Positions 1 through 8,575 of a DNA stretch of 64,000 bases are shown in pieces; positions within the stretch are counted from its first letter, which is position 1; every line of letters starts with the position of its first letter. The DNA is from Arthrobacter sp. N199823 (lineage in GTDB: Bacteria > Actinomycetota > Actinomycetes > Actinomycetales > Micrococcaceae), in assembly GCF_002929705.1 (NCBI RefSeq), contig NZ_PJIN01000004.1, positions 124,001 through 188,000 on the forward strand, in the 5' to 3' direction. Made by a program: the position numbers and the translations under genes. Below the pieces are notes generated by a model. The model was not told the DNA's origin and did not search any database. It saw only the letters and a program-made list of their open reading frames with translations.

Positions 1-1
1 G

Positions 2-1210
2 GAGAACATCAGCTCAGCGAAATTCAGCCGCAGGACAGCGTTAGCGGCAGCGGGTACCTTGGGCGCGCTCGGACTCACCATCGCTTCAAGTACTGCCGGC
101 ACAGCCGCGCCTGGCGCCAAGGCCCCCAAGCCAACGTTGGCCTTCCGGGCCGACGGCACCTTCAAGGTGATCCAGTTCAACGACACTCAGGACGATGAGC
201 AGACCGACCGTCGCACCATTGAACTGATGGAGCGGACCCTGGATGCGGAGAAGCCGGATTTTGTGGTCATCAACGGTGATGTCATCAATGGTGGCTGCGT
301 GACTGAGCTGGAAGTCAAACAAGCGCTGAACCACGTGGTTGCCCCGATGGAAAACCGCAGAATTCCGTGGGCTGTGACGTTCGGCAACCATGACGAGGAC
401 TCCGCGGCCGCCACTGGCATGACCGAGGCAAAGATGCTCAAATTCCTACAGGACTACGCCTGCAACATCAACGCCGATTCCATCCCCGGACTGACAGGCA
501 CCTCGAACACCCAGTTGCTGATCCAGTCTGCCAAGAGCCCTGCCAAGTCCAACGCCAAGAATCCCGCCTTCGGCCTATGGCTCATCGACACCGGACGTTA
601 CGCTCCGGATTCAATCAACGGCCAGGACTTTGCCGGGTACCCCGACTGGGATTGGGTACGCATGGACCAGGTCAGCTGGTACCGCGAGCAGTCCATCGCC
701 ACGGAGAAGAAGTACGGCAAGAAGGTCCCCTCCCTCATGTGGGGGCACATCGCCCTCCACGAGCACCGTGCCATGTGGTTTGCCAGCATCGATTCCCGCA
801 CCGAAGCAGATCATGCCCGTGCCCTGACCAAGCACAAGATTGTTGGCGAGCGCAACGAGGACGAGTGCCCCGGCCCCTTCAATTCCGGCCTGTTCAACGC
901 TTTCCTGGAACGTGGTGACGTCAAGGGCTACTTTGTGGGCCATGACCACGTCAACACCTATGTGGGCAATTACTACGGGGTCGAGCTGGGCTATGGTCCC
1001 GGCAGCGGTTTTGGTGCCTACGGCCTCTCCGGTGCTGAACGTAACCGGCTCCGTGGCGCCCGCGTCTTCGAACTCGACGAGAACCACCCCGAAATCTACA
1101 AGAACACCCGTCTAGTGTTCGCCGGTGACTTTGGCATAGATCTGAGCGCCAACCGTCAGATCACAGCCCCGGCGCAGCCCATCACGCAGGGCAAGCCCGG
1201 TAAGAAGTAG
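2..1210 (+). CDS. Tat-exported metallophosphoesterase (5' end outside window)
   Basis: Calcineurin-like metallophosphoesterase. The reading frame is open from base 2, upstream of the TTG at 59, and there encodes FSRRTALAAAG followed by a hydrophobic, Ala-rich stretch. This is a twin-arginine (Tat) signal, so the true start lies left of the window and the product is exported folded. Family metal-binding motifs appear in order: NDTQDD, INGDVINGG, FGNHDED, WGHIALHEH and GHDHVNTY. The substrate is unknown; secreted members are usually phosphatases or phosphodiesterases. TatA and TatC are encoded at 34.9-36.1 kb in this same window. A strong hairpin follows the stop codon. The family is clear, the specific function is not. 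Confidence 0.85.
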   Translation, partial: ENISSAKFSRRTALAAAGTLGALGLTIASSTAGTAAPGAKAPKPTLAFRADGTFKVIQFNDTQDDEQTDRRTIELMERTLDAEKPDFVVINGDVINGGCVTELEVKQALNHVVAPMENRRIPWAVTFGNHDEDSAAATGMTEAKMLKFLQDYACNINADSIPGLTGTSNTQLLIQSAKSPAKSNAKNPAFGLWLIDTGRYAPDSINGQDFAGYPDWDWVRMDQVSWYREQSIATEKKYGKKVPSLMWGHIALHEHRAMWFASIDSRTEADHARALTKHKIVGERNEDECPGPFNSGLFNAFLERGDVKGYFVGHDHVNTYVGNYYGVELGYGPGSGFGAYGLSGAERNRLRGARVFELDENHPEIYKNTRLVFAGDFGIDLSANRQITAPAQPITQGKPGKK

Positions 1211-1222
1211 CGCGCAAGCCTG

Positions 1223-1260
1223 AACACCCGCCCATGATCCACGGCCATGGGCGGGTGTTT
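1223..1260 (+). terminator. Rho-independent-like terminator after the phosphoesterase
   Basis: Perfect 14-bp inverted repeat (AACACCCGCCCATG at 1223-1236 pairs with 1246-1259) with a 9-nt loop, starting 13 bases after the stop codon at 1210. The 3' side ends GTGTTTCG, so the T-tract is short. Confidence 0.7.
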
Positions 1261-1324
1261 CGCGTTGGGGTTGGAGAGCGTAGGCTCGTGTACGGCAACG
1301 ATTCAGCCCTGACTAGAGGATCCC

Positions 1325-1879
1325 ATGACAACGCTTCCGCACCGCAGCAAAACCGCCCTGGTGGTCATCGATGTCCAGAACGACGTCATGGTCGATGCGT
1401 ACCAGCGGGCTCCGGTTGTGGCGAACATCCAGTCACTTGTCGGTGCGGCACGTAAGGCCGGAACGCAGATTATCTGGGTCCAGCACAACGACGACGGCCT
1501 GCCCCAAGGATCCGAGGCATGGAAGTACATTCCCGAACTCGTCCGCCTCGAGAGCGAGCCGTTGGTGCACAAATCGTTTGGGGACTCCTTCGAAGGAACC
1601 GAACTGGAGGACATCCTGGCCAGCGCCGGCGTAGGTGCCTTGGTTGTTGCCGGTGCCCAAACCGACGCCTGCATCCGCTCCACCATCCATGGTGCCTTCA
1701 CCCGCGGCTACGATGTCACCCTCGTCAGCGATGCCCACACCACATCGGACAACAGCGAATGGGGCGCGCCGCCGCCGGAACAGGTCATCGCCCACACCAA
1801 CTTGTACTGGCAGCACCAGGACGGCCCGGGACGCACTGCAGCCGTCGTCACTACCGTGGACGTGGACTTCAGCTCCTAA
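1325..1879 (+). CDS. Isochorismatase-family cysteine hydrolase
   Basis: A 184-residue single-domain protein of the isochorismatase/nicotinamidase fold. The catalytic triad is visible: Asp16 in VVIDVQND, Lys83 in VHKSFGDSF and Cys116 in QTDACIRST. Full length for the family. The ATG at 1325 is preceded by GAGGATCCC. Members hydrolyse amides or ureido groups (nicotinamide, N-carbamoyl compounds, isochorismate); nothing here fixes the substrate. It stands alone behind a terminator, with a DMT transporter 97 bp downstream on the same strand. Confidence 0.85.
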   Translation: MTTLPHRSKTALVVIDVQNDVMVDAYQRAPVVANIQSLVGAARKAGTQIIWVQHNDDGLPQGSEAWKYIPELVRLESEPLVHKSFGDSFEGTELEDILASAGVGALVVAGAQTDACIRSTIHGAFTRGYDVTLVSDAHTTSDNSEWGAPPPEQVIAHTNLYWQHQDGPGRTAAVVTTVDVDFSS

Positions 1880-1976
1880 GCACGACGCCGGACTCTTACC
1901 GGGTGCCGCACCTCACCGTGGCGCCGGGCTACAACAGAAGGATCCCGTCGCTGGCTAACCCCGCGGATCCCTTAAG

Positions 1977-2927
1977 ATGGGCAGAATGGTGCACACCGCG
2001 CGTCGACCGCGCTCATTTTCACTCAGCAAGCCGGAACTGGCGCTACTGGCCATCACTGCGTTGTGGGGCGGCACGTATCTCGTCATACACCTGGCCATGC
2101 GCTATAGCGGTCCCATGTTTTTTGTTGGACTGCGCTTCGGCGTGGCAGGCCTCATTGCCTGCATGATCTTCCGCCGTGCCCTCCGCGGCATGACCCGGGC
2201 CGATCTTTGTGCCGGCGCCGCAATCGGCGTGATGATCTTCTTTGGTTACGGACTCCAAACCGTCGGCCTGCAAACCATCAGCAGCAGCACCTCCGCGTTC
2301 CTCACGGCCCTCTTTGTGCCCATGGTGCCGTTCCTGCAATGGGCCGTATTCCGCAAGCGCCCGCACATCATGGCTTTCGCTGGGGCGGCCTTGGCATTCG
2401 CGGGGCTCGTGTTGTTGGCTGGTCCAGGAGCCTTCCAAGTAGGCCTCGGCACGGGAGAGGTGGTCACGCTCTTAAGCACTGTTGCTATCGCCGCCGAGAT
2501 CGTGCTGATTAGTCTTTTCGCCGCGAAGGTGAACCTGGGGCGGGTGACAGTGGTGCAGTTGCTGGTGTGCAGCGTTCTGGCGTTCATGGCCATGCCAGCG
2601 ACAGGCGAATCCATCCCTGCGTTCTCGTGGGTGTGGCTCGCCGCAGGCGTCGGATTGGGGCTGGCAAGTTGCCTCATCCAGCTAACAATGAATTGGGCGC
2701 AGAAGTCGGTGGACCCCACACGCGCCACCATCATCTATACGGGCGAGCCTGTCTGGGCTGGCGTGATTGGGCGGATCGCGGGGGACCGGCTGCCGCCACT
2801 GGCGGTGGTGGGGGCGGTGCTGATTGTGCTCAGCGTGCTGGTCAGCGAACTCCGACCGCTAGGACGTCCGGCCGCCAAACACCCAAGCACCGCCGTCGAG
2901 CTGGACATTCCGGAGACGGGACGTTAG
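1977..2927 (+). CDS. EamA/DMT-family transporter
   Basis: A 316-residue polytopic membrane protein with about ten hydrophobic segments from residue 20 to 290, laid out as two EamA repeats. The N-terminal segment contains LLAITALWGGTYLVIHLA, typical of drug/metabolite transporter superfamily proteins. An ATG at 1986 is an alternative start. Likely an inner-membrane exporter of a metabolite or amino acid; the substrate cannot be inferred. The C-terminal tail from about residue 295 is hydrophilic. Confidence 0.85.
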   Translation: MGRMVHTARRPRSFSLSKPELALLAITALWGGTYLVIHLAMRYSGPMFFVGLRFGVAGLIACMIFRRALRGMTRADLCAGAAIGVMIFFGYGLQTVGLQTISSSTSAFLTALFVPMVPFLQWAVFRKRPHIMAFAGAALAFAGLVLLAGPGAFQVGLGTGEVVTLLSTVAIAAEIVLISLFAAKVNLGRVTVVQLLVCSVLAFMAMPATGESIPAFSWVWLAAGVGLGLASCLIQLTMNWAQKSVDPTRATIIYTGEPVWAGVIGRIAGDRLPPLAVVGAVLIVLSVLVSELRPLGRPAAKHPSTAVELDIPETGR

Positions 2928-3061
2928 CAGGTCGGGAACTGGGGACGGGAACGGGACAGTCGGACCAAAGCGTCATACACGGTGGACCACTACGCAGCCA
3001 TGACCCGGGCCACGCAGGAACTCATGATTCGGGCTTCGCAGCCACCGGCACGCCGGAATTG

Positions 3062-3505
3062 TCAGTCGTCGATGATCGCGGCGCCTCCGCGGTTCAGCTC
3101 GGCAAGCCCGTCGCGCATGGCCTGCAATGTGGTGGGGGAGTGGCCCGTCCAGTTGACGATTTCTCCGATGACCTTGACTGGTTCCCGGGTGCGGTAGGAC
3201 CGGGTCGGGTTGCCGGGAAACTTCGTGTCCGTGACATTGGGGTCATCCTCCAAAGCACCCAGTGCCTCCACGATGTAGATCCGGCCCCGACCTTCACCCA
3301 ACGCGAGTTCGGCGCCCCACGTGGCCGCATCGAGAGTCTCCGTCACGTAAATGTGGTTCGCAATTCTGCCGCCACCGAAATTTGAGCGGTGGCCAGGCTA
3401 CAGCAGGTCGCCGACAGTGAGAGCCGCTTTCGTGCCGTGCAGTAGTCGCCCAGACCCATCTGCCGTGAATGGTTCAGGTTCGCCCCAAGCCTCCGCTTCC
3501 GTCAT
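3062..3505 (-). pseudogene. arr: arr: rifampicin ADP-ribosyltransferase with an in-frame nonsense codon
   Basis: Read from the ATG at 3505 the frame encodes LLHGTKAALTVGDLL, then TAG at 3400-3398 (codon 36), then PGHRSNFGGGRIANHIYVTE, LDAATWGAELALGEGRGRIY and KFPGNPTRSYRTREP. This is the complete Arr family pattern (NAD-dependent ADP-ribosylation of rifampicin), about 147 codons and full length, with no frameshift. Only the stop interrupts it. The gene begins inside the stop of the upstream dihydrofolate-reductase-like gene (ATGA overlap), so the two were translationally coupled. A short product from an internal GTG or ATG near 3346 would lack the conserved N-terminal HGT segment. It could also be a sequencing error. 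Confidence 0.85.
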
Positions 3506-4119
3506 GTCATCTCAGCCATGTCTATACCTGTTACCGGAACACCTGCCCGCTCATAGACTAGGGAGACGGCACCCTTGGGAAATGCTTTTGGCGGCTGTAC
3601 GAGGTTGAAGGCGGCCGGGACACCGGTGCCATCTGCGAACAGGCGTTTCCCGGATCCAAGGGTCAGGGGATAGAGGTAGAAGTTCAGCCTGTCAACGAGG
3701 TCTGCTGCAAGCAGTGAGCGGACCAGCCTGCCGCTGCCGATCACGTGCATGTCATTGAATTGGCTCTTCATTGCGGCCACCATGTCCATGGTCTGCAACG
3801 CCGTTGTGCCCTCCCACCCGGGGTTAGTCCTCGTCCGCGAAACCAGAAACTTAGGGAGGGCGTTCAATTTTGCCGCAATGGGGTTGCTTTTGCCTCGGGC
3901 CGGCCAGTACCCGGCAAAGATGTCATAGGTTGTGCGGCCCAGCAGAAGCGCATCCATCTGTTCGATTCCGGCGCCTATTGCCTCGCCGGATTCGGCATCG
4001 GTGTAGGCACCTTGCCACCCGCCGAGGTTGAATTCGCCGCTGCGATCCTCGTCCGGGCCACCAGGTCCCTGGTAAACGCCGTCGAGGGTTATGAACAAGT
4101 CCACGGAAATAATGCCCAT
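3502..4119 (-). CDS. Dihydrofolate reductase family protein (RibD C-terminal-like)
   Basis: A 205-residue protein of the RibD C-terminal/DHFR-like reductase fold. It begins MGIISVDLFITLDGVYQGPG, has LLLGRTTYDIFAGYWP around residue 58 and the NADP-contact segment DMHVIGSGRLVRSLL near 120. AAGGAG lies six bases before the ATG. The stop codon overlaps the arr start. Such proteins are common in soil Actinobacteria; the substrate is unknown and true folate reduction is not implied. Being coupled to arr it may belong to a small stress or antibiotic-resistance operon (inference). Confidence 0.85.
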   Translation of the reverse strand: MGIISVDLFITLDGVYQGPGGPDEDRSGEFNLGGWQGAYTDAESGEAIGAGIEQMDALLLGRTTYDIFAGYWPARGKSNPIAAKLNALPKFLVSRTRTNPGWEGTTALQTMDMVAAMKSQFNDMHVIGSGRLVRSLLAADLVDRLNFYLYPLTLGSGKRLFADGTGVPAAFNLVQPPKAFPKGAVSLVYERAGVPVTGIDMAEMT

Positions 4120-4218
4120 GGCGCACTCCTTGGTACGGTAACTGCTGCCCGTTGCCGAGTCTACTCCCGCGGGAAACGGTGCGGTAGGACTGGAGGTGTC
4201 AGCTGCTGAGGGCGCGAC

Positions 4219-4506
4219 TCAACCGGCCACGGAGTAGTTGCGCTTAATTCCCGCTGTTGCGTGGCCCCACTCGCTGGCCCTGACCCGAGCCTGGTGCAGC
4301 TTAAAGGAAGCGGCATCAGCGAACCGCTCGGAAACGTCCCACACCATGGGATCGAGAGTCTGTGTTACCTCGAAGGACAGGCAGCCCGGCTCGGCTCGCG
4401 TCAGTTCAAAATGACGGGGCAGGTGCACCACCACGGCGGCCAGCTGCTCTTCACCTTCGCAGATCAATTGGCCTGTCACCACAGTGTTGTTCATGAAGAA
4501 GATCAT
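4219..4506 (-). CDS. Antibiotic biosynthesis monooxygenase (ABM) domain protein
   Basis: A 95-residue single ABM domain (dimeric alpha/beta barrel). Typical features are ELTRAEPGCLSFEVTQTLDP, the WDVSERFADAASFKLHQAR segment and a C-terminal hydrophobic strand. Members include YgiN-type quinol monooxygenases and heme-degrading relatives, but many are uncharacterised. Start is ATG 4506; the ATG at 4494 (MNNTVV) is also possible and neither has a clear ribosome site. Divergent from the lipoprotein gene at 4586. Confidence 0.75.
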   Translation of the reverse strand: MIFFMNNTVVTGQLICEGEEQLAAVVVHLPRHFELTRAEPGCLSFEVTQTLDPMVWDVSERFADAASFKLHQARVRASEWGHATAGIKRNYSVAG

Positions 4507-4585
4507 GCCATGTGAACCATGGCGGCTGCCACTTCGTGTGCTGGATATGGAACCGCCCCGGTTTCACCAGTCAAGGAGCCTACTC

Positions 4586-5092
4586 ATGAAATCTCACACC
4601 AGAGTTTGGATTGCCGTCAGTGCGTTGGCGCTGGCGCTCCTCACTGCCTGTGGCAGTACCAACGAACCGGCAGCTTCAAACCCCGCCGCATCGACCGGCG
4701 AGCTGCACACGGCAAGCACGGCCTTAGGCGCCATCGTGGTCGACGGTGCCGGAATGACCGTGTACGTCTTCGATCACGACACACCCCAGGAGAAGGCCAG
4801 CACCTGTTCCGGTCCCTGCGCCAGTCTATGGCCGGCCGTTAGCACCAGTAGCGCTGCTCCCACCATCACGGGAGTCACCGGAACAGTCGGCACCATCACC
4901 GGGGTTGACGGCACCGCGCAAGTCACACTCAACGGGCTGCCGTTGTACACCTACGCTGCGGACAAGAGCCCCGGGGATACAACAGGTCAGGGTTACGGCG
5001 GGATCTGGTGGGTTGTCGGGGCCGACGGCGCCAAAGTCACCGCTGCTCCTGCATCCCCTTCTGCACCAGCACAGGGCGGCAGCGGCTACTGA
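4586..5092 (+). CDS. Secreted lipoprotein with YxFxxD repeats (PF03640 type)
   Basis: A 168-residue lipoprotein. The ATG at 4586 is chosen because AAGGAG lies seven bases upstream and because it gives a signal peptide with lipobox LLTAC (Cys about residue 22). The mature part carries VYVFDHDTPQEKASTC SGPCA followed by W, and later LPLYTYAADKSPGDTTGQG, the two-repeat pattern of the COG4315/PF03640 family. Function unknown. It converges on the anti-sigma/sigma pair, leaving a 45-bp gap. Confidence 0.85.
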   Translation: MKSHTRVWIAVSALALALLTACGSTNEPAASNPAASTGELHTASTALGAIVVDGAGMTVYVFDHDTPQEKASTCSGPCASLWPAVSTSSAAPTITGVTGTVGTITGVDGTAQVTLNGLPLYTYAADKSPGDTTGQGYGGIWWVVGADGAKVTAAPASPSAPAQGGSGY

Positions 5093-5137
5093 CGTCCTAG
5101 CCCGGTTGCTTCCATGAAGACGCGAACCGGCAAACCT

Positions 5138-5845
5138 TTAGGGGGCCGCGCTAAGCAGCGTGGCCCCGCTGCTGTCCCGAATATCCAGCCGTGCGATGGA
5201 CTGGGCGGGGGTGCTTGTCGACGCGGTGGGCGTTGCCTCACTACCGGGGCCAGCAGTCCAACTGGCCACAGTGGTCTCCACACCGGAGGCCGAGACCATG
5301 ACCAGCACATAATCCTGGCCCGCCGGATCACCCGGGTACTGAGCTGCCGGAGCGTAGCGACAGTGCCAGCTGATATGCGTTCCCCAGGGATAACTGGACA
5401 GCGTCCCCGTCGCTGAAAGACCCTGCGGGGACGTGCCGGCGAACGTCAGCGGGACACTCGAGGAAGCACTGCTGACGGCGAACGGTGGGGGAGCGGTACC
5501 GGAGTTGAACCCGGTGGTGATGGCCGCCGTCGTACCTGCCAAGATGATGGCAGCAGCTGCCATCGCCACCGTAAACCTGCGGCGGCGCCGGGCCAGTTGG
5601 GCGGCCAGCCCGGCATAGAGCGGCACAGATTCGGGTAGCGTCGCCTCGTGGGTAGGCGTGAAGCCTTCAGCGTTTTCCTCACGGTTCAGCGCCAGCAAAG
5701 TAGGCATCCCGGACAATGCCGCCACCTGGCGCTGGCACGACGAACATGTGGAAAGGTGTTGCTCAAATTCACGGCGCTGGGCCGCCGGCAGGGAGCCAAG
5801 CACGTAAGCCGCGTCCCAAAGCGCATAAGAATCCGACGTTTCCAT
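5138..5845 (-). CDS. Membrane anti-sigma factor (RskA-like)
   Basis: A 235-residue protein starting at ATG 5845, which overlaps the sigma-factor stop as TGATG, so translation is coupled. The N-terminal cytoplasmic part has the zinc-binding anti-sigma motif HLSTCSSC near residue 30. A transmembrane helix (AMAAAAIILAGTTAAITTGF) follows around residue 100. The outer part resembles the RskA C-terminal domain: WGTHISWHCRY, then GQDYVLVMVSASG. By homology it holds the ECF sigma factor at the membrane until regulated proteolysis; an M50 protease is encoded at 49343-50503. Confidence 0.85.
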   Translation of the reverse strand: METSDSYALWDAAYVLGSLPAAQRREFEQHLSTCSSCQRQVAALSGMPTLLALNREENAEGFTPTHEATLPESVPLYAGLAAQLARRRRRFTVAMAAAAIILAGTTAAITTGFNSGTAPPPFAVSSASSSVPLTFAGTSPQGLSATGTLSSYPWGTHISWHCRYAPAAQYPGDPAGQDYVLVMVSASGVETTVASWTAGPGSEATPTASTSTPAQSIARLDIRDSSGATLLSAAP

Positions 5846-6351
5846 CACCCGCTCACCCCTCGTTCTTCCAGTGCCAGACGCAGCGCCCGCAGGCCGTAGT
5901 GCAGCCGGGATTTGACGGTCCCCTCCGGGATTTCCAGTGCCTCCGCAATCGAGGCAGTGTCCTTGCCACCGAAGTAGGCCTGCCGAATCACCTCGCGATG
6001 ATCCGGACTGAGGGATTCCAGTGCGTCGCCAACGAGCCACGCATCCAGAACCCTCTCGGTCTGGTCATAGTCAGGGGTTTCGGGCAGTTGGACTGTGCCA
6101 AATTCATGCCTGTGGCGGGCGCTGCGCCAATCGTCAATGACCAGGTTCCGGGCCACAGTGAATAGCCACGCACGCAACGCATTGGGTTCCCGTGTCAAAA
6201 CCTCCGGATGTTGCCAGGCACGCAGCAAGGTTTCCTGAACCACATCCTCTGCCTGCGCCCGGTCATGCACCAGCCGCATCACAAAGCGCCACAGCAGCGG
6301 GGCATAGTCGCCGTGTAATTCTCGCAGGGCCTGCTGCTGGTCCAGATGCAT
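5845..6351 (-). CDS. ECF sigma factor, SigK/SigL-like
   Basis: A 168-residue group 4 sigma factor. Region 2 contains RLVHDRAQAEDVVQETLLRA and region 4 the helix-turn-helix DTASIAEALEIPEGTVKSRL. No extra C-terminal domain is present. GGAGG lies just before the ATG. It is followed by its anti-sigma gene with a one-base overlap. A small membrane protein gene on the same strand ends 61 bp upstream. The regulon is unknown, but such pairs often control envelope or redox functions and the adjacent secreted lipoprotein is a plausible member (inference). Confidence 0.9.
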   Translation of the reverse strand: MHLDQQQALRELHGDYAPLLWRFVMRLVHDRAQAEDVVQETLLRAWQHPEVLTREPNALRAWLFTVARNLVIDDWRSARHRHEFGTVQLPETPDYDQTERVLDAWLVGDALESLSPDHREVIRQAYFGGKDTASIAEALEIPEGTVKSRLHYGLRALRLALEERGVSG

Positions 6352-6412
6352 CGACTCCTCCTGCCGCTAATACGCAGTATGGGCCCGGATGGTTCAGCTG
6401 GCCAGATACTGT

Positions 6413-6850
6413 TTATTGACGCGCTGTTTTGCTGCTGTGGCGAGGCCTGCAGATTCCGACGGCGGCCAGGGTGGCTGCCGCTGCCTCCGCAACGGCACTG
6501 AGTGATTTCTGGAAGAACCAGACGGGCTCATACATGGCCGGGAACGGGCCGAACGCCGGGACATTGACGTAGCGGTACAGCAGAACGGCGGCGACACCAC
6601 CGGCGGCAACGATGAAGGCTGCTGCATAGGCCGGACGGCTGCCACGAAGCAGCACGTAAAGTCCGGCAAGGATCGCAGCTGCGGCCTCAATTCGGAACAG
6701 ATTGCCCTGACCGATCCCTCCCGGTGCTGCACTCTGGTAGTAGGAAGCGAGCCGCAGATGGACCACTGCGTCAATGGCCAGAGCTGCGGGAACCAGTAAC
6801 CGTAGGACGATGCCAAGAGGATCATGGCGTTCTGGGTTCGATGTGCTCAT
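6413..6850 (-). CDS. Small four-helix membrane protein, unknown function
   Basis: A 145-residue hydrophobic protein with about four predicted membrane helices (near residues 12-32, 50-68, 74-92 and 112-130) and a basic tail. I do not recognise a characterised family. It lies on the same strand 61 bp upstream of the ECF sigma factor, so it may be co-transcribed with the sigma/anti-sigma pair. Confidence 0.65.
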   Translation of the reverse strand: MSTSNPERHDPLGIVLRLLVPAALAIDAVVHLRLASYYQSAAPGGIGQGNLFRIEAAAAILAGLYVLLRGSRPAYAAAFIVAAGGVAAVLLYRYVNVPAFGPFPAMYEPVWFFQKSLSAVAEAAAATLAAVGICRPRHSSKTARQ

Positions 6851-7042
6851 GTGGTGACCTACGCTTCCTCATTGATACGGCATTGGTGCGACGCTAATAG
6901 GCAAGAGTTGCCTTCATCCAGTGATACGTCACCGGTGCGGGAATGGTTCAGGGGGCAATTTCTTCCAGCCCATCATGATCGGGTTGGTGCATTGATGGAC
7001 GGCCTTGGCGCTAGGGATAAGTGACGACACTACGATGTAGGA

Positions 7043-7645
7043 ATGCAGAATGCTCCCGTTGCGCTCTCGCCTGTCTATGAGACTTTCGACGGCGTTGCCC
7101 CCTCGTCAGTTTGGGTTGAGGTCGCTGCGATTTTCAGCTCAGCTTTCTCTGTTGCCCCATATTTTGAGGACGAGGATACTCTTGCGGAGATAGTCGAATG
7201 GGGCCCGGACCTGCTTGCTCTTGGTGGCGGAAGGCTCTCCATAGCTCGCTGCGCAGAGAAGGCTGTTGGGTTCGCACTGGTCCACGGACTTCAGGGCGAC
7301 GACTCTTGGGAGGGGACTCTCTCATCAATGGTCACCACTGATGCCCGGATCAAGAGTATGGTCTCGGATCCGGGTAATACCGTGGTGGTGCCTGAGCTGG
7401 CTGTCCACGCTGACTCTCGGGGCCTGGGCATTGCGAGGTCCGCTCTAGCCTCGGCGCTTGAGCATTGCACCGCTTCAAACGTTGTCCTGGGCGTCTATGA
7501 GCAGGCCGAGACGGCGCGCCAAATGTACGCCCGGTGGGGGTATCAGGATCTCGGTGCCGTGCTCATCCAAGACGGCGCGGTCCGGATGCGAGTCCTCAGT
7601 GCCGAGTTGCAGGGTGGTGCCGAGCTACAAGGTCAGCCGGGATGA
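7043..7645 (+). CDS. GNAT-family N-acetyltransferase
   Basis: A 200-residue GNAT protein. The acetyl-CoA loop region reads VVVPELAVHADSRGLGIAR (residues about 111-130), followed by LGVYEQAETARQMYARWGY, the usual C-terminal helix-strand of GNATs. The tail carries a short direct repeat (AELQGGAELQG) and overlaps the convergent gene at 7625 by 21 bp. Acceptor substrate unknown. First of a series of GNAT genes reaching to 20335. Confidence 0.75.
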   Translation: MQNAPVALSPVYETFDGVAPSSVWVEVAAIFSSAFSVAPYFEDEDTLAEIVEWGPDLLALGGGRLSIARCAEKAVGFALVHGLQGDDSWEGTLSSMVTTDARIKSMVSDPGNTVVVPELAVHADSRGLGIARSALASALEHCTASNVVLGVYEQAETARQMYARWGYQDLGAVLIQDGAVRMRVLSAELQGGAELQGQPG

Positions 7646-8005
7646 ACGGGGAGCTTTCACAAAAACCGCAGCGATCGACAGAATGAGCAAGGCCCAAGTG
7701 GAACAAACCCAGAAGAACATTCCACCAATATCGCCCGCCGCCGCCATGGCGCTTCCCATGGAGAGCAAAAGTCCACTGGCCACAGCGGAAAGTAGCCCGA
7801 GGATTGCTAGACCAATCAACAGGAAACGACTCACGCCGTCGTTCTTCTGCGGATTACTGCGAAGCTGCCACCAATAGGCAAGGGGAGCGGCTAGCGCAAA
7901 GACCAATGCCGCGGCATGGCCTAGCAAGTAAAGCGCATCTACACGGGGAATCAAAAGTCCGCTGGCAATAGCTAATGCCACAAAAGCCGCTGGGATTACC
8001 CGCAT
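7625..8005 (-). CDS. Small membrane protein, unknown function
   Basis: A 126-residue protein with four hydrophobic segments: residues about 2-20, 25-43, 58-82 and 92-114. The ATG at 8005 is preferred over an upstream one at 8041 because GAGGA lies upstream of it and the leader between the two is hydrophilic. It ends inside the convergent GNAT gene. No recognised family. Confidence 0.6.
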   Translation of the reverse strand: MRVIPAAFVALAIASGLLIPRVDALYLLGHAAALVFALAAPLAYWWQLRSNPQKNDGVSRFLLIGLAILGLLSAVASGLLLSMGSAMAAAGDIGGMFFWVCSTWALLILSIAAVFVKAPRSSRLTL

Positions 8006-8111
8006 AATGGTCCATTCCTCGACGTCGTTGTGATGTTGCACTGGACCTCAGACACGATGTAGCTCACTACTGGACCTTACGGCAATGTCCACATCTGATA
8101 AAGTGCCGCCT

Positions 8112-8549
8112 ATGCCCATCAAACTCGAGAACGTCGGCATCGCCGTACGGGACCTGGAATCGACCATCGCCTTCTTTACGGACCTCGGGCTAACCCTTGT
8201 CGGTCGGGATTCGGTCAGCGGCGAGTGGGCCGACACCGCCGTCGGCCTCGATGGCAACCATGCCAAAATCGCGATGCTCCAAACACCCGATGGTACCGGT
8301 CGTCTTGAGCTCTTCGAATATCTTCACCCAGACGCCATCGAAACTGAGCCCACCCTGCCCAATGAAATCGGCATGCACCGTGTTGCTTTCTCTGTTGACG
8401 ATATCGATGCTGCACTCAAAATCGCCGCGAGCCACGGCTGCTACCCACTCCGTGGCGTAGCCACCTACCAAGACATCTACAAGCTCAGCTACGTCCGCGG
8501 CCCCAGCGGCATCATCGTGATGCTCGCCGAGAATCTAAGAGCAAGCTAG
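8112..8549 (+). CDS. VOC-family protein, methylmalonyl-CoA epimerase-like
   Basis: A single glyoxalase/bleomycin-resistance-fold (vicinal oxygen chelate) domain of about 145 residues. IKLENVGIAVRDLESTIAFF carries the first metal-ligand strand (His replaced in the usual VHVGI pattern), LELFEYLHPDA carries the Glu ligand, IGMHRVAFSVDDID carries the His ligand and the end reads GPSGIIVMLAENL. The ATG at 8085 is an alternative start giving nine more residues. It could be an epimerase, dioxygenase or resistance binding protein; the sequence does not decide. Confidence 0.75.
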   Translation: MPIKLENVGIAVRDLESTIAFFTDLGLTLVGRDSVSGEWADTAVGLDGNHAKIAMLQTPDGTGRLELFEYLHPDAIETEPTLPNEIGMHRVAFSVDDIDAALKIAASHGCYPLRGVATYQDIYKLSYVRGPSGIIVMLAENLRAS

Positions 8550-8575
8550 CTGGGGATCGCAGGTAATGTTGAGCT

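Noticed and set aside
3398-3400. Recoding of the arr TAG codon (for example selenocysteine or pyrrolysine)
   Set aside because: Selenocysteine uses TGA, no pyrrolysine genes are seen, and Arr has no such residue; a nonsense mutation is simpler.
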